This document shows positions 1-8,208 of a stretch of 15,915 nucleotides of DNA, piece after piece. The stretch spans positions 1 through 15,915 of the forward strand of contig CAITKS010000179.1 of the NCBI GenBank assembly GCA_903893085.1. The letters run 5' to 3'. The notes beneath the pieces are model-generated. The model saw only the letters and a program-made list of their open reading frames with translations. It ran no database searches and was not told the origin of the DNA. Position numbers and translations under genes: made by a program. The first letter of the stretch is position 1, and each line of letters starts with the position of its first letter. This stretch comes from an uncultured Actinomycetes bacterium. Its GTDB lineage: Bacteria > Actinomycetota > Actinomycetes > Nanopelagicales > Nanopelagicaceae.

Positions 1-1489
1 CTTGAGCAAGGCGAGCAGCCGGCCCACCGATTGATCCAAGATAGAAACCGCCGTTGTTTTTGCAAGCATCGGTTACAGCCTTTGAGCGATTACCTTTTGC
101 CAACATTACAAAAGATCCGCCAGCTTTCTGGAATTGATCAACGTATGAATCCATGCGACCGGCAGTTGTTGGACCAAATGAACCGGAAGCAAAACCTGTT
201 GGTGTCTTGGCAGGGCCTGCGTAGTAAACGGCGTAATCCTTCATGTATTGCGGCAGTGGCTTGCCAGCATCGAGGGCTTGCTTAATACGGGCATGTGCTA
301 AATCGCGAGCAACGACGATGGTGCCGGTTAATGAAATGCGCGTTTTTACTGGGTGCTTGGAAAGTTCTGCGCGCACTGTATCCATTGGCTGATTTAGATC
401 AATCTTTACAACGTTATCGTCTAAGTGTTCATCGGTTGTATCAGGCAAGAATCGTGCTGGATCACGTTCTAACTCTTCAAGGAAAATACCATCTTTGGTG
501 ATCTTTGCTTTTGCCTGACGATCGGCAGAGCAAGAAACCGCAATTGCGATTGGCAGAGACGCACCGTGGCGCGGCAAGCGAATAACGCGCACATCGTGGC
601 AGAAGTACTTTCCACCAAATTGTGCGCCGATACCCAAAGTGCGAGTGAGTTCTAGAACTTGTTTTTCAAGTTCGATATCGCGGAAACCATGTCCAGTTGC
701 TGCATCCCCTGATGTTGGAAGTGAATCTAAATACTTTGTGCTGGCAAGCTTTGCTGTCTTTACTGTGTGCTCTGCACTTGTTCCACCGATAACAATTGCC
801 AAGTGATATGGCGGGCATGCTGCGGTGCCGATTGAGCGAAGTTTTTCATCTAGCCAAGTCATAAATGATGTGGGATTTAGAACTGCTTTGGTCTCTTGGT
901 ACAGGAATGATTTATTGGCGCTGCCGCCACCTTTGGCGATAAACATAAAGTTGTATTCATCTTGGTGATCAGAATCAGCATAAATCTCGATTTGGGCGGG
1001 CAGGTTGTTGCCCGTGTTCTTCTCTTCCCAAGTTGTGACAGGTGCCATCTGTGAATAACGCAGATTTAACTTTGTATATGCATCATAAATTCCTTGCGAG
1101 ATCGCTACTTCATCTTTCGCAGTCGTTAGTACATATTGACCCTTTTTACCCATGACAAGTGCGGTCCCGGTGTCTTGGCACATCGGCAGGATTCCACCTG
1201 CTGAAATATTGGCGTTCTTCAATAAATCTAAGGCTACGAAGCGATCATTAGGGGAGGCTTCTGGATCTTTCAAGATATTTGCCAGCTGCTGTAAATGTTC
1301 TGCGCGAAGGTAATGCGAAATATCGTGGATTGCTGTTTCTGTTAAGAGGGTAAGCGCTTCAGGTGCAACCTGCAGAAATTCTTTTTCGCCAAGTTTTATA
1401 ACGCTAACGCCAGCTTTACCAATATTGCGATATTTTGTTTTATCCGCACCAACGGGAAGTAAATCCGAGTATGAAAATTGGGGAGACAT
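1..1489 (-). CDS. fumA: Class I fumarate hydratase (iron-sulfur), C-terminus cut by window edge
   Basis: Interconverts fumarate and malate in the TCA cycle, in the cytosol. Read on the minus strand it gives 496 residues before the left edge cuts it; class I single-chain fumarases are about 540-550 residues, so only the tail is missing. The three [4Fe-4S] cysteines expected for FumA/FumB are visible: C104 in MCQDTGT, C225 in ACPPYH and C320 in VSCSADRQ. Other family signatures are KGGGSANKS (about 186-194), [10 protein letters not shown] (235-244), RLPRHGAS (304-311) and [14 protein letters not shown] near 436-449. The reading frame is open throughout. The ATG shares one base with the xseB stop (TAATG), so translation is probably coupled to xseB. 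Fumarase genes near xseAB are known in other actinobacteria. A class II FumC is excluded by the sequence. Confidence 0.95.
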   Translation of the reverse strand, partial: MSPQFSYSDLLPVGADKTKYRNIGKAGVSVIKLGEKEFLQVAPEALTLLTETAIHDISHYLRAEHLQQLANILKDPEASPNDRFVALDLLKNANISAGGILPMCQDTGTALVMGKKGQYVLTTAKDEVAISQGIYDAYTKLNLRYSQMAPVTTWEEKNTGNNLPAQIEIYADSDHQDEYNFMFIAKGGGSANKSFLYQETKAVLNPTSFMTWLDEKLRSIGTAACPPYHLAIVIGGTSAEHTVKTAKLASTKYLDSLPTSGDAATGHGFRDIELEKQVLELTRTLGIGAQFGGKYFCHDVRVIRLPRHGASLPIAIAVSCSADRQAKAKITKDGIFLEELERDPARFLPDTTDEHLDDNVVKIDLNQPMDTVRAELSKHPVKTRISLTGTIVVARDLAHARIKQALDAGKPLPQYMKDYAVYYAGPAKTPTGFASGSFGPTTAGRMDSYVDQFQKAGGSFVMLAKGNRSKAVTDACKNNGGFYLGSIGGPAARLAQ

Positions 1490-1692
1490 TATTGCGCCGG
1501 CTTCTTTGCCGCATCTAACTTCTTCTTGGCACCATCTAGCCATTCCTGGCAGATCTTTGCTAACTCTTCGCCGCGTTCCCAAAGTTTGAGTGACTCTTCT
1601 AGCGTCGCACTGCCATCTTCGAGTGATTCAACTATTTCAGCGAGCTCATCTCGCGCTTCTTCGTAAGAAGGCTTTCCATCTTTAGCGGCCAT
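1489..1692 (-). CDS. xseB: Exodeoxyribonuclease VII small subunit
   Basis: Small helical subunit of exonuclease VII, several copies of which assemble on the XseA helical arm and are needed for activity. The product is 67 residues, within the short end of the family (about 65-80). It has the characteristic helical hairpin: [18 protein letters not shown] (about 10-27), [11 protein letters not shown] (31-41), then a second amphipathic helix with [13 protein letters not shown]. It lies 9 nt after the xseA stop with no convincing Shine-Dalgarno, and its stop overlaps the fumarase start by one base. It is therefore the middle gene of an xseA-xseB-fumarase operon. Confidence 0.95.
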   Translation of the reverse strand: MAAKDGKPSYEEARDELAEIVESLEDGSATLEESLKLWERGEELAKICQEWLDGAKKKLDAAKKPAQ

Positions 1693-1701
1693 GGGTTAAA
1701 T

Positions 1702-2907
1702 CTACTCGCTTGCCAGCACGCTGGCACTTGCCTCGCCTTTTGCCGCACGAATGCGCAGCACATCGCCAGCCTTTAACTTTGTGGCATCGCGCACAATTTT
1801 TCCATCACCGATTTGAACCACTGAATAGCCACGGTCCATGGTTGATTGCGGAGAAAGTGAACGCAGATGCGCAATTACACCCTTTATCTCTTTCTTCTCA
1901 ATATCTAGCAGCGCCTTAAACCCGCGGTGCGAACGATCGCGCAGCGCAGTTAAATCATCTTTGCGCACCTTAATCATGACGCTGGGATCTTTCATAACAG
2001 GACGGTTTCGCAATTGCGCGATCTGATTTAACTCGAATTCAACTGAAGATAGTAAGCGGCGATACATGCGATCGCGGATCTTGTTTATATCTGCAATCTC
2101 TTGCTCGATATCTGGAACCACGCGCTTGGCAGCATCGGTTGGCGTTGATGCTCGGTAATCCGCTACGAGATCAAGCAGAGGTGAATCTTTTTCGTGGCCA
2201 ATTGCGCTGACGATTGGCGTTTCACAACTTGCGGCAAGTCGAACTAGAGATTCATCGCTAAATGGCAATAGGTCTTCGAATGAACCACCACCGCGCGTAA
2301 TGATGATGACGTCTACATCTTCGATACTTTCTAGCTCGCGCAAGGCGGCAGAAACTTCAACGACGGCGGCTGCGCCTTGAACTGCTACTTCACGAATTTC
2401 AAATTCAACTGCCGGCCAGCGACGTCGCGCATTCTCAACCACATCTTTTTCGGCATCGGTATTGCGCCCGCAGATCAAACCAACTTTGCGCGGCAACTTT
2501 GGCAGCGCGACTTTGCGATCTGCGCTAAATAAACCTTCGGCGGCAAGCAAGTTCTTTAGCGCTTCAAGGCGTGCCAATAATTCACCAACGCCAACTTGGC
2601 GAATCTCTTTGGCAGACATTGTCAACGAACCATTTTTAGTAAACCAAGAAGCTTTGGCATGAATTACTACGCGAGCATTTGCAGGAAGTGGTTGCACTGT
2701 GGCCAAAACATTTTTGTAACACATCACCGAAAGGCTCATATCAACGGATGTATCGCGCAGGCGCATAAATGCCATTCCACCGCTGCGTTCGTTGAGTTCT
2801 GAGATCTCGCCCTCAATCCAAATTGGCCCTAAGCGATCTACATAATCTTTGATCGCCTCAGAGACCACCCGAACAGGCGCGGGGGATTCACTTGAAGTTT
2901 CGAACAT
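1702..2907 (-). CDS. xseA: Exodeoxyribonuclease VII large subunit
   Basis: Catalytic subunit of exonuclease VII, which degrades single-stranded DNA from both ends to oligonucleotides and acts in repair. The product is 401 residues, normal for the family. The N-terminal OB-fold runs from about 10 to 105 ([11 protein letters not shown], then MAFMRLRD). The central nuclease domain carries [13 protein letters not shown] (144-156), [13 protein letters not shown] (204-216), [11 protein letters not shown] (234-244) and [13 protein letters not shown] (250-262). A helical arm that binds XseB follows from about 265. The C-terminus has the usual small domain (MDRGYSVV, then a basic VLRIRAAKG stretch). 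The start is fixed by homology and by a TAGGCT -10 box exactly 6 nt upstream, which suggests a leaderless mRNA. It is first in the operon and divergent from ispH. Confidence 0.96.
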   Translation of the reverse strand: MFETSSESPAPVRVVSEAIKDYVDRLGPIWIEGEISELNERSGGMAFMRLRDTSVDMSLSVMCYKNVLATVQPLPANARVVIHAKASWFTKNGSLTMSAKEIRQVGVGELLARLEALKNLLAAEGLFSADRKVALPKLPRKVGLICGRNTDAEKDVVENARRRWPAVEFEIREVAVQGAAAVVEVSAALRELESIEDVDVIIITRGGGSFEDLLPFSDESLVRLAASCETPIVSAIGHEKDSPLLDLVADYRASTPTDAAKRVVPDIEQEIADINKIRDRMYRRLLSSVEFELNQIAQLRNRPVMKDPSVMIKVRKDDLTALRDRSHRGFKALLDIEKKEIKGVIAHLRSLSPQSTMDRGYSVVQIGDGKIVRDATKLKAGDVLRIRAAKGEASASVLASE

Positions 2908-2913
2908 GGGGCG

Positions 2914-2919
2914 AGCCTA
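2914..2919 (-). promoter_or_regulatory. Candidate -10 box for leaderless xseA operon transcript
   Basis: On the minus strand the hexamer TAGGCT is followed by six bases (CGCCCC) and then the xseA ATG. This TANNNT-N6-ATG spacing places the transcription start at or next to the A of the start codon. There is no Shine-Dalgarno sequence. No good -35 is visible, and any -35 would lie inside the ispH coding start. It abuts the ispH -10 box, with one base between them. Confidence 0.6.
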
Positions 2920-2920
2920 A

Positions 2921-2926
2921 TAGACT
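2921..2926 (+). promoter_or_regulatory. Candidate -10 box for leaderless ispH transcript
   Basis: TAGACT is followed by seven bases (CACCCAC) and then the ispH ATG at 2934. No purine-rich Shine-Dalgarno is present between the divergent start codons. The arrangement fits a leaderless actinobacterial mRNA. A -35 at normal spacing would fall in the first codons of xseA and is not recognisable. Confidence 0.6.
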
Positions 2927-2933
2927 CACCCAC

Positions 2934-3887
2934 ATGTCTAAGAGAGTTCTCCTTGCAGCGCCACGCGGATATTGCGCTGGCGTAGACCGTGCGGTTATTA
3001 CCGTCGAGAAATCCCTAGAACTCTATGGCGCCCCGATTTACGTACGTAAAGAAATCGTCCACAACAAGCATGTGGTCTCGACCCTGGAAGCCCGCGGAGT
3101 CATCTTTGTAAATGAAACCGATGAAGTTCCCGAAGGTGCAACTGTTGTTTTTTCGGCGCACGGTGTTTCACCTGCCGTCCACGAACAAGCCGCTTCACGA
3201 AATTTAAGAACTATTGATGCAACCTGTCCGCTGGTTACAAAAGTGCATAATGAAGTAAAGCGTTTTGCAGATGATGAAACTGAAATCTTGTTAATTGGCC
3301 ATGTTGGTCACGAAGAAGTAGAAGGAACGGCCGGTGAAGCACCTGGCAAAGTTCGCATTGTTGATGGATTAGATGAGGCTCGTACGATTGTTCCAACACC
3401 AGGTAAGAAGTTGGTCTGGCTTACCCAAACAACTTTAAGCGTTGACGAGACCATGCAATCGGTCGCGATTTTAAAGGAACGTTTTCCGGAAATTGCTAAT
3501 CCGCCATCAGATGATATTTGTTATGCAACCCAGAACCGCCAAGAAGCGATTAAGCAGATTGCACCACAAGCAGATTTGGTGCTTGTGGTCGGTTCAACTA
3601 ACTCTTCAAATTCGGTTCGCTTAGTCGAAGTGGCTAAGGAATACGGAGCCGCGAACGCTTATCTAATTGATTTTGCCGAAGAAGCCGATGAAAATTGGCT
3701 AGAAGGCGTTGAAACTATTGGCGTTACAAGCGGAGCTTCAGTACCTGAAATCTTGGTTCGCGATTTATTGGCTTGGCTTGCAGAACGCGGCTTTGGTGAT
3801 GTTGAAGAAGTTACTGCTACCCAAGAAACTTTGTTATTTGCACTGCCGCCTGAACTTCGTAAAGAGTTAAAGTCAGCCGGAAAGTAA
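2934..3887 (+). CDS. ispH: 4-hydroxy-3-methylbut-2-enyl diphosphate reductase (IspH/LytB)
   Basis: Last enzyme of the MEP isoprenoid pathway, reducing HMBPP to IPP and DMAPP with a [4Fe-4S] cluster in the cytosol. The product is 317 residues. The cluster cysteines are C14 ([11 protein letters not shown]), C98 (DATCPLV) and C196 ([11 protein letters not shown]). Diphosphate-binding residues fit H43, H76 (SAHGVSP) and H126 with catalytic E128 (GHEEVEG). The GSTNSSNS stretch gives the Ser/Asn substrate-binding loop. An in-frame ATG exists at 2892, but it lies inside xseA and adds 14 non-homologous residues. The ATG at 2934 gives the family N-terminus and sits 7 nt after a TAGACT box. The gene is monocistronic and ends 1 nt from the convergent DUF6542-type gene. 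Confidence 0.97.
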   Translation: MSKRVLLAAPRGYCAGVDRAVITVEKSLELYGAPIYVRKEIVHNKHVVSTLEARGVIFVNETDEVPEGATVVFSAHGVSPAVHEQAASRNLRTIDATCPLVTKVHNEVKRFADDETEILLIGHVGHEEVEGTAGEAPGKVRIVDGLDEARTIVPTPGKKLVWLTQTTLSVDETMQSVAILKERFPEIANPPSDDICYATQNRQEAIKQIAPQADLVLVVGSTNSSNSVRLVEVAKEYGAANAYLIDFAEEADENWLEGVETIGVTSGASVPEILVRDLLAWLAERGFGDVEEVTATQETLLFALPPELRKELKSAGK

Positions 3888-3888
3888 G

Positions 3889-4302
3889 TTAAAGGCGCGG
3901 CTTTGGCTTGCGAGTTTTTGCTCTCTGATTGAAAAATACAAACCAACCGTATAACGCGCTTACTAATAAATAAGGCGCGATGCTGGCAAGGGAAGCGACG
4001 AAATCTAGTCCGAGTCGAGAAGGCTTGATGCCGACGCTTAGAATTAAATAAATAAGTACTGTTGCGGCAAATGCCAGCGGCGGTGTTACAACTGAAACAT
4101 ATGTGGTTCCTTGGCGACCAAAACGGATTCCACCAAATAAGACGATGCAGATGATTAGTCCGCTGATGATCCCGGCTCCGCTGCGGATTAGAAGTTCAAG
4201 CCCTGAAAAGAGTGCGATAAAGAAAGTCTGCAGAACAACAACGCCCTCTTTTTTAAGGCCGGGCCCGCTTATTTTTGGTTTGGTTTGTGCAGTTGTGCTC
4301 AT
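3889..4302 (-). CDS. DUF6542-type four-helix membrane protein of unknown function
   Basis: A small integral membrane protein of 137 residues. Hydrophobic segments lie at about 20-38, 43-59, 69-91 and 102-124, followed by a strongly basic C-terminal tail (RAKTRKPKP) that is probably cytosolic. The N-terminal 20 residues are polar. It has no catalytic motif I recognise. The family name is my inference from the four-helix pattern and the position between ispH, rmuC and ychF, where actinobacteria usually carry a DUF6542 gene. Its ATG overlaps the rmuC stop (ATGA), so it is translated with rmuC. Function is unknown. Confidence 0.8.
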   Translation of the reverse strand: MSTTAQTKPKISGPGLKKEGVVVLQTFFIALFSGLELLIRSGAGIISGLIICIVLFGGIRFGRQGTTYVSVVTPPLAFAATVLIYLILSVGIKPSRLGLDFVASLASIAPYLLVSALYGWFVFFNQRAKTRKPKPRL

Positions 4303-5468
4303 TCTTCATCCTTTACTTCTTCAGCATCAATGAAATCATATTCTTCAATCTGATCGCTATCTTTTAGTTCGCGTACTTCAGGTGGCGCATCTGGATACGG
4401 AATAGCCAGTTTAGCTTTATCGCCGGTAACGCCGAAACTTAAGATTTTTGCCGCTGAGTTTTTAACTGTGACTTCGGAAGTGGTTTTAAGATCTCCGTAG
4501 GCCTTGGAGAGTGAGTTAATTGCAGTACCGACTTTGGCGATACGGGTGTGCAATAGCGTTAGATTTTTCATAAATACCGCTGCAGATTTAGCGATATTTT
4601 CAGCGTTTAGCGCCACAGAGTTGCGTGAATAAACATTGCCAATGGTGCGAAGCAGCGCCATCATCGAAGTTGGTGTTGCGATTGTGACATTTAATTTAAA
4701 TGCGTTTTCTAGAAACAGTGGATCAACGCGCAGCGCCTCAGTTAAGAGTGATTCAAATGGAACAAAGAGGATTACGAAATCTGGTGAATCTTGTGATTCG
4801 TGATATCCGCGCTTAGCCAAAGAAACAACGTGGCTTGCCAAATCTTTCTTATGTTCGAGGAATAAACGTTCGCGCTCGGTTGGATCTTCGACCTCGTGAG
4901 CTTCGATGAATCGATCGAAAGGAAATTTAGAGTCGATAAACAATTTGGTGCCACCGGGCATTCGCACAGTGATATCGGGAATGCCGGATGAATCCGCATC
5001 CGTTGTCGAACGTTGTGCGGTGTATTCGATACCTTTATGCAGACCTGCATCTTCAAGCATCAGTTCTAGTTGGGCTTCGCCAAATTTTCCACGCGTTTGT
5101 GAATTAGATAGTGCGCCAGCAATTGCTTTGGTTTGTGCAACTAGTGATTCGTTGTGAGTAGACATCGCGCGAACTTGGGTTCGAATATCTGATTCGGCAT
5201 CGATGCGCCGACGATCGGCTTCGGCTGCTTCTTTCTGCAACTTCTCCATTGCATTTTTCATCGCTTCAACTTCGGTTGCAAGTTTTGAACCAGCCATTGC
5301 GTTATCGCGTTCTGATTTATACAAATCACGTTCGGCACGCGCCGATGCAAGATCAGCTTGCGTTGTACCTGATGAAGATTTGCGATTGCTTGCGATGAAA
5401 AATCCCAGGGCAAGACCGAGTAAGACCCCGATGATGAGTGTAAGAATGGCCACTACTGCGCTTGACAT
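4299..5468 (-). CDS. rmuC: DNA recombination protein RmuC
   Basis: RmuC-family protein, linked in E. coli to limiting inversions at short inverted repeats; its biochemical activity is not settled. From the ATG at 5468 it is 389 residues. An N-terminal membrane anchor lies at about 2-26 (AVVAILTLIIGVLLGLALGFF). A long charged coiled coil follows at about 36-115, then the RmuC core with the diagnostic SQTRGKFGEAQLELMLEDAG at 123-142 and IPDITVRMPGG, FIDSKFPFDRF and FVPFESLL further on. The tail is acidic. The frame extends upstream to a GTG at 5501, which would add 11 residues ahead of the anchor. An AAGGAG lies 12 nt before that GTG, so the start is not certain. I chose the ATG because it places the anchor at the very N-terminus. 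Confidence 0.92.
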   Translation of the reverse strand: MSSAVVAILTLIIGVLLGLALGFFIASNRKSSSGTTQADLASARAERDLYKSERDNAMAGSKLATEVEAMKNAMEKLQKEAAEADRRRIDAESDIRTQVRAMSTHNESLVAQTKAIAGALSNSQTRGKFGEAQLELMLEDAGLHKGIEYTAQRSTTDADSSGIPDITVRMPGGTKLFIDSKFPFDRFIEAHEVEDPTERERLFLEHKKDLASHVVSLAKRGYHESQDSPDFVILFVPFESLLTEALRVDPLFLENAFKLNVTIATPTSMMALLRTIGNVYSRNSVALNAENIAKSAAVFMKNLTLLHTRIAKVGTAINSLSKAYGDLKTTSEVTVKNSAAKILSFGVTGDKAKLAIPYPDAPPEVRELKDSDQIEEYDFIDAEEVKDEE

Positions 5469-5504
5469 GGGCCTATCGTGGCAGGAAGCACCGACAATCA
5501 CGCG

Positions 5505-5510
5505 TAGGCT
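5505..5510 (+). promoter_or_regulatory. Candidate -10 box for (near-)leaderless ychF transcript
   Basis: TAGGCT, the same hexamer as in front of xseA, lies 9 nt before the ychF ATG at 5520. At standard spacing transcription would start at about 5517-5520, leaving at most a few untranslated bases. No Shine-Dalgarno is visible. On the opposite strand the overlapping TAGAGC (5508-5513) lies 6 nt before the alternative rmuC GTG. Confidence 0.5.
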
Positions 5511-5519
5511 CTACTCCTT

Positions 5520-6593
<1,074 letters not shown>

Positions 6594-7946
6594 TCAAGCA
6601 CCGGTGTAGTACTTAGCAATTTCACCGAGTGATTTATCAATAATCTCTAAACCTAATTTGGCATCTGCTTCACTGATATTGCACGGTGGGCACAAGTGAA
6701 TACGGTTGAAGTTAACAAATGGCATCAACCCATTCTTGCGACAGGCCGCAACAAGTTCGTTCATCGCAGGACTTGATCCGCCGTATGGTGCAAGTGGTTC
6801 ACGGGTTGCACGATCAGTCACCAGATCGACTCCCCAGAAAACACCGTTGCCGCGGATGTCACCAATTAACTTATGTTTCTTGGCTAATTCATGAAGCCCA
6901 GGTCCCAGAATTTTTTCGCCGATGGATGCTGCGTTCTCAACCATCTTTTCTTCTTTCATAACTTGAATTGTGGCAACTGCAGTTGCTGTCGCAAGCGGAT
7001 GCCCCATGTAGGTAAGTCCACCTGGGAAAACTCTTTCATCAAATGTATGTGCAATTTCATCGCTTATAACTATTCCGCCAAGTGGGATATAGCCAGATGT
7101 AACACCTTTAGCGAAGGTAATTAAATCGGGTGTTGAAGCTGAGTGCTGGAAACCAAACCATTTACCAGTACGACCAAAGCCAGACATAACTTCATCAGCA
7201 ATCCAAAGAATCTTGTACTTATCGCAAAGTGCGCGAATTCCATCGAGATATCCTTTAGGTGGAGTTAGAACTCCAGCAGTTCCAGGAACTGATTCGATCA
7301 AGATTGCAGCGATCGTATTTGGGCCTTCAAAGATAATCATCTGTTCGAGATGTTCTAGCGCACGGGCACATTCTTGCGCTTCATCTTGCGCCCAAAATGA
7401 TGTGCGATAAAGGTACGGACCCCAGAAGTGCACATGGCCATAAGCAAATTCATTTGGGAAACGACGTGGATCGCCAGTTGCATTTATTGCAGCGCCAGTA
7501 TTGCCGTGATACGAACGGTAGGTAGAAAGAATTTTATGTTTGTGTGTATGTAAACGTGCCATACGGATCGCATTTTCAATTGCATCGGCACCAGCAGTTG
7601 TGAAAAATATTTTGGAGAATTTATCGCCAGCTAATTCGACAATATCTCGTGCTGCTTGGTTACGAACTTCGCTGGCATGCTGTGGCGCCATGGTTGTAAT
7701 TACTGCAGCTTGATCTTGGATCGCCTTTACAACTTTAGGATGTTGGTGACCGATGTTGGTAAAGACTAGTTGTGATGAAAAATCTAGATATGTATTGCCT
7801 TCGTAATCCCAGAAACGTGATCCAGCGCTGCCCGAAATTGGAAGTGGCTTGATTGCACCTTGCGCGGACCATGAGTGAAAGACAAATTCATGATCATCTG
7901 CCGAAATTGCAGCGCTCTTTGCTGGATCATTTATAGCTTGCGTCAC
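6594..7946 (-). CDS. Class III PLP-dependent aminotransferase (omega-amino acid / taurine type)
   Basis: Fold-type I pyridoxal-phosphate aminotransferase of 450 residues. The PLP lysine is K280 in FAKGVTSGYIPLGG, and the ring-nitrogen Asp is D251 in IADEVMSGFGRTGKW. The phosphate-binding TTAGADAIENAIR lies at 116-128 and the SYHGNT loop at 145-150. The N-terminal block (FHSWSAQG at 23-30 and FSSQLVFTNIGHQHP at 56-70) resembles taurine, beta-alanine and other omega-amino-acid:pyruvate or 2-oxoglutarate transaminases. Substrate cannot be fixed from sequence alone, so no symbol is given. The start is GTG with AGGTG 4 nt upstream on the minus strand, pairing with the 3' part of the anti-Shine-Dalgarno. 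It is monocistronic, so the neighbours do not reveal the pathway. Confidence 0.92.
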   Translation of the reverse strand: MTQAINDPAKSAAISADDHEFVFHSWSAQGAIKPLPISGSAGSRFWDYEGNTYLDFSSQLVFTNIGHQHPKVVKAIQDQAAVITTMAPQHASEVRNQAARDIVELAGDKFSKIFFTTAGADAIENAIRMARLHTHKHKILSTYRSYHGNTGAAINATGDPRRFPNEFAYGHVHFWGPYLYRTSFWAQDEAQECARALEHLEQMIIFEGPNTIAAILIESVPGTAGVLTPPKGYLDGIRALCDKYKILWIADEVMSGFGRTGKWFGFQHSASTPDLITFAKGVTSGYIPLGGIVISDEIAHTFDERVFPGGLTYMGHPLATATAVATIQVMKEEKMVENAASIGEKILGPGLHELAKKHKLIGDIRGNGVFWGVDLVTDRATREPLAPYGGSSPAMNELVAACRKNGLMPFVNFNRIHLCPPCNISEADAKLGLEIIDKSLGEIAKYYTGA

Positions 7947-7998
7947 GATGCACCTGTTCTCTTTAATTCACTTCAAATTGGTCTTTGGGATATGCGCC

Positions 7999-8004
7999 AT
8001 CTTA
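7999..8004 (-). promoter_or_regulatory. Candidate -10 box for the aminotransferase
   Basis: On the minus strand TAAGAT lies about 52 bases before the aminotransferase GTG, so the mRNA would have a leader of about 45 nt carrying the AGGTG ribosome-binding site. No clear -35 is seen. Unlike the neighbouring genes, this looks like a leadered transcript. Confidence 0.35.
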
Positions 8005-8103
8005 ATCTGCGGGCTAACTTAAAACTATGGAGTAAATCACTGTAATTAAGCCAAAAGTAAGCCCTGCATACGCGGGTAATTAGTCCATATCAATGGCTTT
8101 TAG

Positions 8104-8109
8104 TAAGAT
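8104..8109 (+). promoter_or_regulatory. Candidate -10 box for the typA transcript
   Basis: TAAGAT followed by seven bases (ATCCCTC) and then GTG at 8117. This is the same TANNNT-N7-start geometry seen at ispH and adnA, so the transcript may begin at that GTG. The true typA start lies about 90-120 nt downstream. No -35 is recognisable. Confidence 0.45.
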
Positions 8110-8116
8110 ATCCCTC

Positions 8117-8203
8117 GTGCGGTCGATACTGGCCGCTATTTCTTTGGATCCTCCATTAGAAGCCAATTGGTCGAAAAACCGCTTGGGTTCCTTACGAAAG
8201 TAG
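8117..8203 (+). CDS. Candidate leaderless 28-codon upstream ORF (typA leader peptide)
   Basis: An open frame of 28 codons from GTG 8117 to TAG 8201-8203, too short for ordinary gene calling. Its GTG sits exactly 7 nt after a TAAGAT hexamer, so it could be translated from the 5' end of the typA mRNA. It is in a different frame from typA and stops 5 nt before TTG 8209, the preferred typA start. The purine-rich GAAAG that could serve as the typA ribosome site lies in its last codons. The peptide begins MRSILAAISL and is basic at its end (LGSLRK), with no run of a single amino acid of the kind found in classical attenuators. It could be a chance open frame; protein expression is not shown. Confidence 0.35.
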   Translation: MRSILAAISLDPPLEANWSKNRLGSLRK

Positions 8204-8208
8204 TTCTC

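Noticed and set aside
31..501. Two plus-strand open frames of 84 and 68 codons
   Set aside because: They lie antisense within the clearly coding class I fumarase, and their composition is repetitive in the way antisense frames are.
2892..2933. Upstream in-frame extension of ispH from ATG 2892
   Set aside because: It overlaps the xseA start, adds 14 residues not typical of IspH, and is upstream of the best -10 box.
8061..8077. Short bulged hairpin (CCC-GC / GC-GGG) in the aminotransferase-typA gap
   Set aside because: It is small and upstream of the proposed typA transcription start, with no T-run or riboswitch-like conserved core.
8167..8208. typA start at TTG 8167
   Set aside because: It adds 14 residues beyond the expected N-terminus with no ribosome site upstream; 8209 or 8239 fit better.
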